From Styela clava (lineage: Eukaryota > Chordata > Ascidiacea > Stolidobranchia > Styelidae), in assembly GCF_964204865.1 (NCBI RefSeq), contig NC_135262.1, positions 17,475,650 through 17,539,649 of the forward strand: a DNA stretch of 64,000 bases, written 5' to 3'. The translations under genes and the position numbers were made by a program. Under the pieces are notes generated by a model. The model did no database searches. It was not told the DNA's origin and was given only the letters and a program-made list of their open reading frames with translations. This document shows positions 1-14,454 of this stretch, piece by piece (positions within the stretch are counted from its first letter, which is position 1; each line of letters opens with the position of its first letter).

Positions 1-1928
1 TGTTGATACATTAGGATTAGGTTACCACCAAGACCTCGGTTCACTATATTGCCTGTGCCTGTAGCTTATAACACCAACCTTCAATTAGCTGGCTTCCCAT
101 TAATTATATCAAGTTTTCTTCTAAAAAAGTATATCTTCAAAGTGATTGCCGTGTTGCCTTCGGCTGTCATTGATACACTGCAAGTCGTCACACAATGGTG
201 GTGTGAGGCTGAAACAACTTGTCTTCTCATAGGCCATGGTTATTTATTGAGTAACTTAGGATTTGAATGAAAATAAAAGAACAGTTGACAAATATGCAGA
301 CTAAAACATAAAGAACGATTGATATGCTGTTGAATGTTTAGATTCAGATATTCTGTCCATCATGCAAAAATTAATCAATGTAAACTATGGTACAAACTCA
401 ACAGTGCATGAAGCCATTAAACATACCGACAAAAACATACTTTTGATTCATCATAAGATGATGAGAGTCTTCGGGTCAACTTCACCTCTCTAACAATCCG
501 AAATAAACTACTGAAAAGTCTTCAATCACAAAATGTTACTATAATGAAGATGGCACGCACTTTTGGTTTAAAAAAATTGAATGTACTATTTACAATTAGT
601 ATGTTTACGCATACTATATTGAAATCACGGTAATCATTAGAATATTCAATTGCTTTTTTGTCGTTATAAACTGTCTCCCATACATAAGTCTGTGTTTGGA
701 TCTGTTTCGTGAAACTGGTTAATGGTGTTATGCTCATTATAAGTTTGAATTATCTGTTTCTACGGGATTTATCGTTTCTCAAAAGACCCATCTAAATAAG
801 TCAACATTGTTCGAAAGCAAAATCAGATGGTGTTTGAAAAAGACGTCTTACAAATATCAGCCATCAAGGCACAGTTTTTGCAGCTTTACGTGAATAGTGG
901 CATCCGCAAGTTTAATCCACAACTAAATATGAAAGATTTTGAGTTTTAGCGATTCAACTTATTAATTAATAAAGACCATTTTTGTGACTGCAGTTTTTTT
1001 TATTCTAAATGCTGATATGATATCGTACAAATTCTTGACCGTGTTTAATGAGCTACTTTTTGTTTAATATAGAATGCAACTAGCTGTGCGTTCATTTTCC
1101 AAGTATTTAGAGGACAGACAGGAAGTCTTTCCCAATAGCCTAATTTCTGTTCATTGAATAAAGTTTTTTGGTCGAATACAATAAGAAATATTCAGCAATA
1201 GAAAATAGTCAAAGAGCATTTTACAACTTATCCGATCGTTTTGCTACATCCTGGTCGCTGTGTCGGTAGTAGTTCACCGAAGTTATTCGTTGCGAAATGA
1301 CATATTTTGTGTATAAACGGATTCGTATATCGTTGCCTAAAACCGCATCTTTTAAACAAATACTTTTAAAGGAGCCATTGAAAGGAGTGATTTTAGTGCT
1401 GTACTTGGAAGTTTTAAGTCAACTTTTGGTTTGTTTATAACAAAACAAAAAGGTATGATTTGGGGAACAGTGCTGAGATGTTTTTCTTTAGCTATAGGCA
1501 ACTTACATGGATTTAGTTTACTTCAACGAAAAAATGATGTTCACTTGTTGCGCCGAGCTGTACATTGTAGTCTTTCCGAAACTCGATTTATACATGCACA
1601 GTACAAATGAGACTGTAAGCCCCGTGGTAGATTGAAGTCGAAGTCGAGGTGAAGTCGAAGTCGAGGTGAAGTCGAAATGCAATTACAACCATAAGTGTAC
1701 AATGACGATAAATAATTCTAGGAATTTGAGTTAAAAAACTACAGCTAATCTCAGGAAATCGTTACCTCTGTAGCATTACCGTTACCTAAGAAAGCTGAGA
1801 AAGCTTTGCCGACGCATATGATAAACACAATTCTCGGACCATTGTGACAAAAATAGTTTGTAGCGATTGAGCTTATATATTTTTTCAGTGCGAATTGTCT
1901 TTTATGGATATATATCAAATTAGTCAAT
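1..1928. other. Intergenic region upstream of transporter copy A
   Basis: No gene is recognised here; the short open frames have no recognisable domain. Two things stand out. A small minisatellite of GAAGTCGAAGTCGAGGT units lies at about 1633-1676. A segment around 1073-1100 resembles the region upstream of transporter copy C at about 35336-35365 (shared words such as GCTGTG and TTCATTT in the same order). The start codon of copy A is at 1929. Confidence 0.5.
1633..1676. repeat. GAAGTC/GAGGT minisatellite
   Basis: Short tandem array built from GAAGTC and GAGGT words, about two and a half copies of a unit near 17 bases. It lies about 250 bases upstream of the start codon of transporter copy A. 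No function can be inferred. Confidence 0.7.
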
Positions 1929-4900
1929 ATGATTGTAAGCATTCCAGGTTTGATTGCCATTGTGATTTTTTATCTTGCCGTTTTCATTGTTGGTATCGTT
2001 GCGGCAAAATTAACTACAAAAAGAAAGTCAAATCTTGCTTCAGAAACGATCATGGTTGGAGGAAGAGACATTGGTGCTGTAGTAGGCTTCTTCACTTTGA
2101 CTGGTATGTTGCTTAACGAGAATGCTGCATGATGCAACCTAATTGGTATATAATATTAATAAAAAAAGAATAAGCAGATTTTACAGCGAAGGTAGTCATA
2201 GGGAGAGATTTTTCTGAACAACTTCCTATTTTAAGTGATGCATTCTTTCTTTAACCACTCAGATAGATGTGTATGTAGTACATTTTGCTTGATCAAAGTG
2301 GAAGACAATGGGTATTTCTGTTATTCGCCATTCACCGTCATAAGTATCGGGAAGGAGCATTCATGTTGCATTTTAGGATCAACTGCAAAAAAAGAATTTT
2401 AATCGTTCCTTTCTATTGCAGCTTCGTGGGTCGGCGGTGATTATATAAACGGATTAGCCGAAGCTGTATACACGCCCCATGTTGGTTTGATGTGGGCATT
2501 GTGCATCCCGATTGGATATGGTTTAGGATTGATTTTAGTCGGATTATTTTTTGCCGATAACTTGCGTGATAAGGTAACTTTGAACTAAGGAATCTTTAGG
2601 ACATACATTTTTAACTGAATAGCTGAGTATTTTTTTTATGTTGGGATTACTTCTCTGTTTGGTTCGATGCGAAAATATGATGAATCACCAATGAGCACCA
2701 AGAGCAAAAAATATGAATCGAGCATAATGACTGAATATTGCTGTCCGTGTACAAAATATTTTTGAAATATCTCTCCGTGCGAAAATTAGATTTTTATTCC
2801 TGTTCCAACAAATATATACTTGCTAATATTGGACAACCTATACATTATATTTCATATGTCTTCACTCTCTGGTACCTCACATTGTTATTTGCGCATTATT
2901 GTACAAGATTACTAAGGAAAATAACCACTTTTATTCGTCTCTTTTCTAATTTGAAGAACTACACCACCATCATCGATCCCGTTCAAGCTAAACTTGGCAG
3001 GTACATGGGAGCAGTAGTTGCCTCTGTAGAAATATTTTCTTTAATTATATACACGGGAGCCATATTGAATGCCCTTGGTGAGTAGTGAAGACAACAAGAG
3101 ACTAGAGAGCGAGGCTACAATATAATATGGATACGAGAGCCAAAACGAAGTGGTGCGGGTATGCAATCTGTAACCACTGGAGGTTCAAAGCAATTGGTTC
3201 AGTTAATGAAAAAGTGTATTATGTCATATATAATAATAAGGAATAAAATACCAATGAGAACAAAATAACAACATGATAACAAAAATGATCCATATCTACA
3301 TTCCGTGCTGTACAATGAGTAATATTGAGAACATTAAATTTTATAACAAATTGCCAATTGAGGTTGCTCGTAACTGGCGTATAACTGACAGTGTTTCATG
3401 AATAGCTGTGGTTTATTATTTGCAAAAGTCGAGGTTGCAAAACTCCTAATAGGACGCCATTTAGCGATGTATGCAATGTTATAGAACCGTCAATAAAAAT
3501 ATATTTAAATTTAAAGATGTAAAGTATAACAGAGTATGAGACCATAAAACCTATATATATCATAAGCCTAAATAATTGGAAATGACTGCATTCCATTCGA
3601 TCATTATCTTTTTTACTTATTTTACATATTTGTTCATAATTGTTTCAGGTGGCAGTTTGCAAATTGTTGCAGGGTTACCAAGAATAGGATCTGTTATTAT
3701 ATCTGCAGCAATCGCACTACTATACACAACGTTGGGTGGATTGTATTCAGTAGCATATACCGATGTGTTGCAACTTATTTTGATAGCCGGAGGCCTGGTA
3801 AATAATTTTATGTCATGTACTTCAATTGCCAAAGAAACAACAAGACCGCACCAGAAACGCAGTTTATTAGGTTAATATCTGCTTCGATTATTATTATTAA
3901 AGTACTTACGCCATAAGTAGAAATGCTGGAGGCTGACGTTGTCATACTTACTCTTGTCTGTTTTTTAAGAGCGGTTTCAATACACAATTATGCCATAAGT
4001 AGAAATTCCGGAGGCTGGAGTTGCCATACTTACTCTTTTTTGTATATTGAGAGCGGTTTCAATACACAAACACATTCCAAGAAAAAATGCTGTCCGCCTT
4101 ATCATATGTGAATGTTTCATTTGTTTGTTTCTTACAGTAATTTTATAGCCATATTCCATTGTCATGGAAAAGTACAGAAAACTTTATCAAACTTGGTTTT
4201 ATACAAAGCGCATGTTGCCAAGTCTATTTCATGACCTGATTTGGCTGCATCGTATTAAACTGTAAAAATTTATATAATGGTAATATTTTGTCGCATCAAA
4301 TCATTTCTGGTCTTCTATGGCCGGGAAAATTGATCGCCATGATTTTCAACAGCTCCACCTTGCGCTTAACGCAAAATACAAAGAAGATTCATTCATGATT
4401 CGGTCATAGGATCCCCTTCCTCCAGTATAGACAGATCATCTTTCTATCTGCATCCGTCACTCCAACCGATACCCTTTTTGGAGATATTTTTGTTGCATTG
4501 ATTATTAATGCACCAGGACATTTTTACATGTTTATAACGTGTTTGTGTTATCTGACCCCCCTTTTTTTTCGAAACAAATAAATCCTAGAAATACTTGTCA
4601 AATATTTGATGTTATGAATGCAATTTGAAACTCCCTGTATGTATAACTCAATTATTAACTTTTTATATACATTGCAACATAAAATTGGAAGGTGCTCAAA
4701 TCAATATAAAATAATGGACTGCTAGATCTGATCCAATGCATTTAAATACAATTGAATTATCAATTCCACCTCTAAATTTATTCGATAGATTCTTTGTTTA
4801 CCTTTTGCTTTCAACCACGAAGCGGTAATTGATATAGCAGATACTGCTTATGGAAAAACAGGATGGATTGGATCTTGGGATTCAAGCAGTGGTGGAGCAT

Positions 4901-7900
4901 ACATTGACTTGTGGCTTCTATCTGTAAGTATGAACTTTATTAAGAAAACTAGGTAGACCTACTCAAATTTTTCCTTTGAAATTCAGGGTTGAGACCTAAT
5001 TACCAAACCAAAGTTTAGTTTATTTTGTTTTTAACATAAAGTTCACTCCAGGAGAGCGTGCATATACAGGTAATCGATGTGGTTATCTTGCTTTCGATAT
5101 CAAAAATAGTACCGACCTAAAGCGAATATATTTTTTATTCTGATCGAATATTTTTCTCGAATTAAAACCGAATGATCGAATGTCAATGCGCAATTTTGAA
5201 TCTGTCTCCCTTACAATAAAAACTCCGGCTTCGATTCTATGATAACATATGCGCAATTACATCTGAAATAGATACAATTTCGATTGACGAAAGGTTTGAA
5301 AACATTAAAAGATTTGTAGGTCGTATTCGTATTAAAAGAAGGTCCAACATCTTCATCAACGAATAAGAATTTCAAGTTCGCTACAAGACATTCCCGCGGT
5401 TCCAATTAAACCAAAACTGGATATTTTTATTATGATGATGAGGTGTGCGGGTATATGCGTTGAACTTGTAAACGACTTGCCAAAAACAGTGGCTGAATTT
5501 TTTTTATCGACAATCCGATAAGCTACGGAAAATGATCCGGAATCACTATTGAAAAACAAAGGAATCGCCCTTATACTGATTTGATAGCAACTTAAAAGAA
5601 CTGAGTTGGCTGAATACGCTGATTACACTGGTCCGAATCTCGAAACTTCAACTAAAGCCTATATACCCCAAGTACAAAACATGGGACACCATGCAATTGT
5701 AAGCCACACTGTATAAACGCATCAAATAAAAATAACAACAATTTTATGAATACGGGTTCAAACATTCGAGTAATCACGTTCTAAGTAAAATTATTTTTCA
5801 TTGAATAGCAGCAGATGAGCATTCATAACTAGTGTGTTACCCTTGAAATTATATATTTATTCCATTTGGGGTAATTTACGCCAGTCCGCGACCACAGATG
5901 CAAGCCCAAATTAATCGGCTGTTCTAGCTATTGTAACAATATAAAATGACGTACATATATACAATACATGTATCCGTAGTCACAAATATTGGCGGTATCT
6001 GTATGTAATAAATAAAACACGTGCCATCATTTATTATAACCATGGCAATGCTTTATTTACTCCAAACTCAAATTGAAATAATACATCGCCGTAGCTAATC
6101 ACATTAGCTGTATATGTCTCTGCAGCTGTGTGGTGATTAACTTGAATAATCTTCGCTTTTGTTTATAAAACTTTATCCCCAGGTATATAAGTTCAAATCC
6201 CAGGAAAAATGACCGATACCAAAATCATCTGGTGAACAAAGTCACTCATTTGATGTTTTCTATATGACTTTACTCGAAGTAATGTAGCTTGCGTTGTAAA
6301 ATTTGAACTTGTATTTGAATTGGGTAATAGCTCGGATCAATACTTCTCATTTCCTCATTCTTCAAATTATATTTAATGTTACAATGGTTTAGATTTTTGG
6401 TGGTATTCCATGGCAATCCGTTGTCCAACGAGTTTTAGCAGCAAATTCGAATCGAAATGCCAAATTACTTTGCATACTCAGTGGGTTTGGTACAGCTTTG
6501 ATCGCAATACCACCTATACTTATTGGAGCCGTTGGAGCATCGGCAAGTATGGTTTCTTGATACATATTTTTCTGATCAGCTTTGAATGCCTTCATAATGA
6601 AAGCAACAAATTGAACTCTCAACACAAGTTGAGGCTCAATAAAAAAAACCTAATATCACATTCACGCTCCCTGGATTTTCCATAAATAGCAAAATTATAT
6701 CCACACTCCATATCCCCTAACTTTTGCATTTTTAAGATTGGACTCTCACATCTTATATGAACGGCAGTGGTTCCTCTCCACTGGACGAGCATGACAAAAG
6801 ACTTATTTTACCAATAGTATTACTATATCTGACACCTCCTGCAGTATCCTTTTTTGGCTTGGGTGCTACGGCGGCAGCGGTAATGTCTTCAGTTGACTCA
6901 ACAACTTTGTCATGTGGAAGCCTTTTTGCGAGAAACGTTTACAAAAATGCAATAAGACGAAATGTACGTACAGCTTTGTGTAACTGGAGTGATAGAATAT
7001 TATCGTATAGTTATGATTCTTTTTTGCGAATGTGGAACGAAATTCGTAAAAATGAAATAGATTCAGAAGACAGTTTTGCATCATTTCGACAAATTTTGTT
7101 ATGGACAGAAAAGAATAGTAACCGTTAATGTACTTCAATATATCACAAGTTAAAATCGTGATACACCTTGCCAACTTTGTTTTTATACATCTGATTTTTT
7201 ACATCTCCGTTTTTAGGCATCTGATCGTGAAGTTGTCTGGGCGATGAGAATATCGTTCCTTGTATTTATCGTAATATCTTCAGTAGTCGCACTGACCGTT
7301 GATTCAATATTTGTACTTGCATATCTGTCAGCGGATTTCATGTATTGTCTCTCTCTACCCCAGGTGATGCATTTTGAATATTTGGTAGCAAAATATCGTA
7401 CTGCAATGCTGTATATATTTCCATTCATTGATTGAATAATATATATATATATGTTCACCGTGACAGACAAGGTAAATGCCGTTATACAGATGTATTCATG
7501 TTGATTTTAAGTTGCGCTGTAGAACAGTTTGAATACTGAACTTGTATTATACTGTTTTTTGAATATTTTTTTCATAGTTAAGTATCCTGAAAAGCATAAC
7601 GTTAAAATTAAAAAACGATCAGAATTAAAAGACAGTGACATATCCCATAACAGAAAATTGTTGCAATTCAGCTCCCCGCAATTTGCTTTGTCTTTAAAAT
7701 ACATTTAACTGCTATCGATATTCCAGTGCATATGATTCGAAATTAAAAAAAAAGTCTATTAATATTAAAGCGAGGAGCATGCCCAACATTGTTATGCCGG
7801 AAGATCGTTCTATTAGCATTCCAGATAGAGCAAAATGAAGCTGAAACTTAGTGACCCGTTTGTTATTAATCAAGAGACTATAATTATATCGTTCCTCTTC

Positions 7901-8304
7901 AGTTTGTTACTGTCATGTATCTTGACCCTAACGTTTATGGAGCATTGATTGGATTTATTGTTGGACTGATTTTGCGCTTGGGAGGAGGGGAGGCAATGTT
8001 GGACTGGAAACCCTGGATTCACTACCCTGGGGGTGCCAATTTCCCATACAAAACGTTTGCTACGATTATTTCGTTTCTTGCCATACTAGTAATATCTCGT
8101 ATTGCTAAGTTTCTATTTGAAAGAGGATATATACACCCAAAATATGATATTCTAAGAAGCAATCTGAATAACGGTGGAAGGAGTATTATTCTAAAGAAAG
8201 TGAATGCTGCCAAAAACGACTGCAATGCGGATATACCTCTTCCAAATGTATATCCTAATATACACGTGACTGATGCCGATGATAGAGAAAAATCTTATTC
8301 GTGA
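1929..8304 (+). CDS. High-affinity choline transporter-like protein, copy A (SLC5 family)
   Basis: Nine exons with GT-AG introns: 1929-2103, 2422-2573, 2957-3077, 3649-3797, 4789-4923, 6393-6546, 6737-6963, 7217-7363 and 7903-8304. Joined, they give an open frame of 553 residues; human CHT1 is 580. It matches SLC5A7 along its length: N-terminal [15 protein letters not shown], then [42 protein letters not shown] and FARNVY. SLC5 proteins are Na+-coupled plasma-membrane symporters with a LeuT-type core, and CHT1 takes up choline for acetylcholine synthesis. Residues equivalent to human W62, Y91, D242 and W254 are kept; W141 is Tyr. The MSS pair of the Na2 site is present. The C-terminal tail ends in an acidic stretch with no recognised sorting motif. 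Of the three copies it is closest to canonical CHT. Transport of choline is inferred, not shown. Confidence 0.93.
3911..4074. repeat. 82-bp tandem duplication in intron 4 of copy A
   Basis: Two adjacent imperfect units (3911-3992 and 3993-4074) both begin CCATAAGTAGAAAT and end with GAGCGGTTTCAATACACAA. They lie wholly inside intron 4 of transporter copy A. No coding role is seen. Confidence 0.8.
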
Positions 8305-10985
8305 ATTCACGGAGATATATATATATACTTGGAAGGAAGCAGAATCTACTCAATTTGAAATGATAAAATAAGAAGAACGCGATGAATTACACAACGGTAG
8401 GAAAAAATGATAAAATAAAATTACTTGCTCCACCATATTAATAATTTTACAATGGTTGCCCATACCAAATTGATCGATTTTCTAAATGGGAGTTAAAAGT
8501 AAAGAAAAACTTTTATTAAAATATATATTGCCAAGCTGATTAAAGTTGGAGTCAAAACGCCCAACCAGAGTTGCCAAATTGGGTGCATGAAGAGGTGGGC
8601 TAGACCAAGTGTAAGTGTAGTGTACTTAGTGGTCTGTAGTGTATTAGTGGTCACATGATTTTCCAGGTTGTTCATGTCTTGTAGGAACTTTTAGGCGACT
8701 ACCGGAGTTATGATTCAGCTCCTCTGAAAAATATCCGATGTTCTTCCGCAAATGCGCGTAAGCTAATCAGAACAAAACCTAGAAAACCAGTCGTTTGAAT
8801 TTTTATAAGGTTCAGGTGCGAATTTGGAAGTTCTGCTAATTAGTTAAATAAGTTATGATGGGAAATATAAACGGGAGCAGTGTATGTAATATTTTGTTAC
8901 AAGTGGATCATTAGATTGGTCATGGTTTGCGGCCCGCGTCGTCAATAAAGTTCAAAAAGTGGCCCATGACATATTTTGAGTTGGATACACCTGATTTAGA
9001 CAAAGAAGTAGAGACAGACCATCCCTACCTAGCATTTCCAAAATTCATTATAATAACTTAAATTGACCATTATTATGATCTTTCATATTTGCAGTTATAT
9101 CTCGTTTTGTCTAAAGAAGTTAGACAACGATACAACGAAAGTTTTCTTGCTATTTCGAAGAAAGTGAATATGCTATTCCTAGTTATCCTCACTTCATTTA
9201 CTTTAAAAAACAACAACAGGTAATGACAGTATGTTATATTCACTCAAACCAATCATTATAATCCTGATTGTCACTCTGATACAGCGATGAATAGCCTGAA
9301 CGTAACCACAGCTGTTCTACACTAGATAACGATAGCTGTCAATGTAAATTTGTACAATTTCGCCCCTGAAACAGTGCGGCCCAAACTGGAATTAAACGAA
9401 GAGAGTTACAAAGTTTTAACAGGAACAGATTCGCTACACATTGGCAAAGTGTTATGGTTATTTAATTCGATATATGCAAACTCAAACGCCCAGATAATTA
9501 TGTCCAACGCCAATGCCATAAGGCCATCAAGTTCACACATTGATCTTCAAAGTTCATTTAAAAAAGAAAAAATCTTCACTCACAAGTGGAAAATTTAGTG
9601 TCGTACAATTTTATAATTGATTTTTATTTTGTTTCAATTTTTTTAATTCAAAAAATGACACATTGAACTTCGAAGTTCACTTGAAAGAAGAACAATCCTC
9701 GCTCGTATCAATTAAGAGATTTGATTTGAGAAAGCGGCTCTGCATCGAGAATATACCGGCAATGAAATATTTCAAAAACAGTAAACGCAAACTTCGAGTT
9801 TTCAGCCTATAATTGATAAATGCTTCTTGTACAACGCAACATCTAGTTTGCCTACCGTACATTTTGTGGAATGGAGTTACGTTATAATATTGGCCATTCT
9901 TCTTCCTTGGCCGTTACTCAAAAGTGATGCAAAGAAGATTTAATACTGCATTCTTCTCGCTAGCAAGTTTCGAATATTAGGCTAGGGATCGTGGCGCATC
10001 AGTTAATGTAAAGTCACACTGGGGTTGTCGCTTGCTCACAGTTGACACAATACTTTGTTTGTTGTCCGGATTGGTTCTGCGTTCACCTTTCCTTGGTGAG
10101 TTTTATCGAAGTTTGCACAACTCTGCTTTCAATCATGCACAAACAGGTCAAATTCATAAATACATAATGCAGGAAAAAACACGTTTAAAATAAAAATTAT
10201 GTTTGGTTCAATGAGCTGGCCAAACTTTGTCATTCCTTACAATACAAAATGTTATTAGCCATTGCATATACCGTATATAAAAGCGTCTTCTTTTCCAAAA
10301 TGCTCCAGCTGTAATAATTTTTTCAAATTTCCCCAAAACACCTGGCGGTCCTGAACCCAATCATTTCCGTTTTTGAAATAATTCAGCATTATGTGAATTT
10401 ATGGTCGAATGATTTTGAGGATACATTTCTACACCACATTCTTGTTCATATATGTTCAAGCATTTCTATATTGTTGCAGATTGCTAGTTCCACTTCAGTA
10501 AGGACCACGACACCCTTCCAGGGTGCTCATAAAGTCCCTTTACAATTTCAATTTTGTGATGAAGCCGTTCTCAATATATTTTAACCAGGTTTGTTGTTTT
10601 TTAATCAGTAGCTGTTCAAGTATTTTTACTTCATTTAATACATTTGTGGGGGCCAAAACAATATATGGTATCAATAAATTCGCAGTTCAAAAAAAATATA
10701 GACTTTATGAACACCCTATGTATTTGGTCCAAACTTTCATCTCGAGGGTTAGTCCGTTTACCACAGCTTATGAGAAGTGTTCTGTAACGCTGAAACATTT
10801 CAAAATGAAATATATATATATAGAGATTGATTTACATTAAAGTAATTGGCCTATGAGATACGCCCAAAAGCGATTTTTCACAACAACAACCATATCTCCA
10901 GTAACAAAAATTTAGCAAAACGGCACATATGTACATTTCGAGTCGAAAAATCAAAGACAAATGTTTTTTAGGCCTACATGAAGTC
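8305..10985. other. Intergenic region between copy A and the membrane lectin gene
   Basis: The 3' flank of copy A has an AATAAA at 8414-8419, 110 bases after the stop, as a possible poly(A) signal. At about 8920-8988 lies a decayed transposon end: GCGGCCCGCG, then GTGGCCCATGACATATTTTG and GTTGGATACACCTG. This resembles the right terminus of hAT elements that start CAGGTGT; no left partner was found. An 82-codon open frame at 9350-9598 has no recognisable domain. Nothing else is identified. Confidence 0.5.
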
Positions 10986-13065
10986 TCATAGCTGGCATAT
11001 AACTCTATCCCTCGCCCACCATGATGGGCAGTTCATCATTCCTTGAAAACTATTAATTGGATCGGAGCGTACTACGAGTGAGACTCTTGAGTAATATTCG
11101 TATCCCCAGCCGATGCCTGGTTCGATACCAAACCATTTTGTGAATCCGTCAAGTGGATTGAGAACGCCTGTCTGAAAAACAATAGAACAATGCTCAAATA
11201 TTCGAGGACGATACAGTATGGTAAATCTTCAACTGAGCAGCAAATTTGCAGACATAATTAGTGAACGGGTGGAATTGATCGTTACGTATTCCATTAAACG
11301 TGATGGACGTCTATTTTAAATTTAACTATCTTAGAGGAATAACAATATGAAATTGGTTGGTTTATTAGTTAAGGGAAAAATTTACTTTTTACCAACAACA
11401 ACACGCGCAACAGTATATCAAAAACAACAAGAATTTGGCGAAGCAATTCATAGGTCCAGTTCAATAAATAAAAGCAATATAAAACATTCTGATACTTAGA
11501 AACTTTTAAATCGATTTTATTGTAAAATTTATTGGCATATTCTTATTAAATTATTATTCATTCATGTCGCCAAACTATACTGTTAATATCGTATCTCGAA
11601 CGACGCAGAGGAACGAAAGTCAAGGAATAAAGCGTCCCAGCGTTTGTTTCTTGCCTCGTGTACTGACTATTTGAACTAATTGGACCCTCAGTTGCCCAAA
11701 ATAAATCACTAAATAAATAAATGAATCAAATAAAACACAGACTTTGAATCAGAAAATTTTACATCACAACACTCACTATGGGATTTATTTGTAAGCCAAT
11801 CCAGACGGCAATGAGTCCAGTCTTCTGACGAAGCATTTTTACTACAGCGTCATATTCTTCTTTATTTTCTATTTGTGCAATTGTTGCTTGATATTTTGCG
11901 CATGAAATATTGCCTTCATGATATGTGAGATATTGTCCTTTCTGTCCAGTGTCAGTCCAAAATAATTTGCCACCGACCTCAATATATCTTTCTAAGGAGT
12001 GATAGTTATTATTAATTGCATTCACTGAAATAAGTGCACTAATAGGTTTTCGAAACCATTGTCAGTAATTATGATCAATGGACTGGTATGTATACGCTGG
12101 AGATCCATTTGATACTTCAGATTTCAAAATGAAAATAAAAAAGAGACATGAACTACAGATTATTGTAAATTAATCCAGTCTCGTTCGGCCAAAAGCAAAT
12201 TGCAAATTTTTTATGAGAGCGCAAATCTAATTCAGATATAATAAATATAATTAAGCCAATTTGAATATAATCTGCTATATAATTCGTTACTTTGTTGCTT
12301 GATCAATTTCTTCAAATTTTCTATTTTTTTTTTGTTTTTTTTGAATTTTTTCATCTGTAGAATCTTTGAACTCGTTATCTGAAAGATGCAATGACAGTTG
12401 CTAAAAATGCTAAACGTGATATATGATTTTATTTTTTTTTCTGGAACATTACACACATGTTCATTTTAAATCCGGCTCATATTATTTTACCCAATCTAAT
12501 TAATTCTATATCTAAGAAAAGCGAATAAACTTACCCAGAAGATACACTGTAACTACGCAAATACAAAGAAGTATTGAAAGTGTTGTACAAGTGATAATGA
12601 GCCAACGTTTCTGACGGAGTAAATCTGCAAGAATATCAATTGAAAGTAACAGTCATTTTGATTGCAACTTGGAAGATGATGAAACATATCTAATATTTTT
12701 ATGTCCAGTCGCTGTATAGTAGTGAAAATCTGATGATCTGAATATATCTACTGATAACAACAATATAAACCGTTTACTTGGATATTTAAATAGTTTATTA
12801 GACAAGACGTTGTCTGGAACAGATTCTGTGAACTTTGCTACTAAGAAGGTAAGTTCAATAAACGAGTAGTAGATATTTTATAATATAAAACTTTTTTTAT
12901 ATTGTAAATTTTTATTTACAAAGCGTATCTCACTCTTTATTTTGTATGCTTCAGTTACAATATTCGATGGCGATCGATCTAATTCGTGTATTTGGTTTAT
13001 CAAAATATTTCCTGGTGTCCATACCCCCTGTGGGTTATCCAGCTTATGACTTTCTGCATTGCAAC
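10986..13065 (-). CDS. Type II membrane C-type-lectin-domain protein, 5' end not found, possible frameshift
   Basis: Proposed exons, read on the - strand: 13065-12934, 12840-12778 (tentative), 12624-12535, 12378-12291, 11991-11777 and 11171-10986 (stop at 10988-10986). The first exons give a cytosolic-looking stretch. The third gives RQKRW followed by a hydrophobic segment (LIITCTTLSILLCICVV), so a type II membrane anchor with the N-terminus inside. The fourth is a Lys-rich coiled-coil stalk. The last two are the lectin fold: KLFW, SCAKYQATIAQIENKEEYD, VWIGL, then NCPSWWARDRVICQL. No EPN/QPD or WND motif is seen, so Ca2+-dependent sugar binding is unlikely. Intron phases are 1-1 except that the stalk exon ends in phase 2. 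A 10-A run at 12331-12340 appears one base too long: with nine, the frame continues as KKIENLKKLIKQQ into the lectin domain. The cause could be sequencing error or gene decay. The start codon is not identified. The protein is relatable to ascidian CD94-like lectins by layout only. Confidence 0.65.
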
Positions 13066-14454
13066 CTTCGAAGAGAAAAAAAGTTCTTAAGAAAGAGGAG
13101 TCTTGGGTGCATGTCTAACATTTTGAAAATAATATTGATGACCTTATTAACATTATTGAATAATGAAATGTGATTGTGGTAACCCAATAGATAAACAGAC
13201 TCTTATTTCATAACTCAGCTTTACTTGACTAATTTCCAGCTAAACACAAAGTATAATATTGTTATAATGATATGATTGATATAATTATAATATTGCGCAA
13301 TAGCTAGCTGTAACAGACGTAAACAGATACGACTTGGTTAACTAGGAAATGGACCGGACCCTATATAAATAATATTGAGGTAATATCCATGGCTATTGAA
13401 AGAAGCATAACCAAGCTTAACTCATTACATTGCGATAACTTCACAATGATAACTTAATATTATTCACAATGTTCATTCAAGACCAAGTTGATTCTTATAT
13501 ATATCACTCGTTTAAAATTCGTAATCCTTGTTCGATATTTAAACAAAACAATCTTTCTTGAATGATCATCACTCACTGTATTATATCAGCGATCATTCAC
13601 AAATGAGTGAAACACCTGCCTTGGGAATCCCAGAACGAACGCGAATGTTTATTAACTTGAGGAATTTATATAAGACGTCTATATTTTAACTACTGAAAAT
13701 TTGAAAAGAATTCGTCCAGTATTTGAAGAAAAAAGTAACTGTCTGTCCCTAAAAATAACCGTATTGAATATGGAGACACTGTTATGTAGATAGCCATTTT
13801 GAAAAACATCAAAAACAAAAGAAAGTTGTGGTGAATTGTCCCTTTATCTGTACTTTTTTCATTATGGCCTTTTCAAAAGCATTGCATACTTTACCTTATT
13901 TCCGAAAGTTTATTACATTAATATCAAAAGTGTTTTCTTCCGTTCTCTTCGACATGTTTGACTATAGGACGAAACTACTAACATCTGCGATAATTCCTAT
14001 GTTTAAGTAGGTGTTGCTTGCCAAATGTCAATCCGGGGATACGGTATATGAAACTTCTCTAAAATAACCTAAATACATTATAATAACAAATATATGCACA
14101 GTGTATATATAATATATATATTCGTTAGTTTTACGGGGCTGACATGTGATTTAAACTTTTTGAAAAGGTTACTCCGGTATATATTTAATTTGGAAAATGC
14201 AATGCGAAATATATTATCAGCCAACAGACTTATTCCAATTAAAATAACGTCTGTTTGATTCACTATGGTAAACTATTTTTATTTTTTAAAGTGGTTGGGT
14301 CAAAACCACAAGAAATACTGCAAGCGCATTGCTGTTTAGTTTATGGGGTGACAATTTAATATTATTATACTCAAAATTTTATATTTCCGTATGGAGTACC
14401 GAAATGAAACCTGACGCAACAAAATTCAATTCTCATTAATCAGTTACTCTTATT

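Noticed and set aside
9350-9598. 82-codon + strand frame between copy A and the membrane lectin
   Set aside because: No domain or splice context was recognised.
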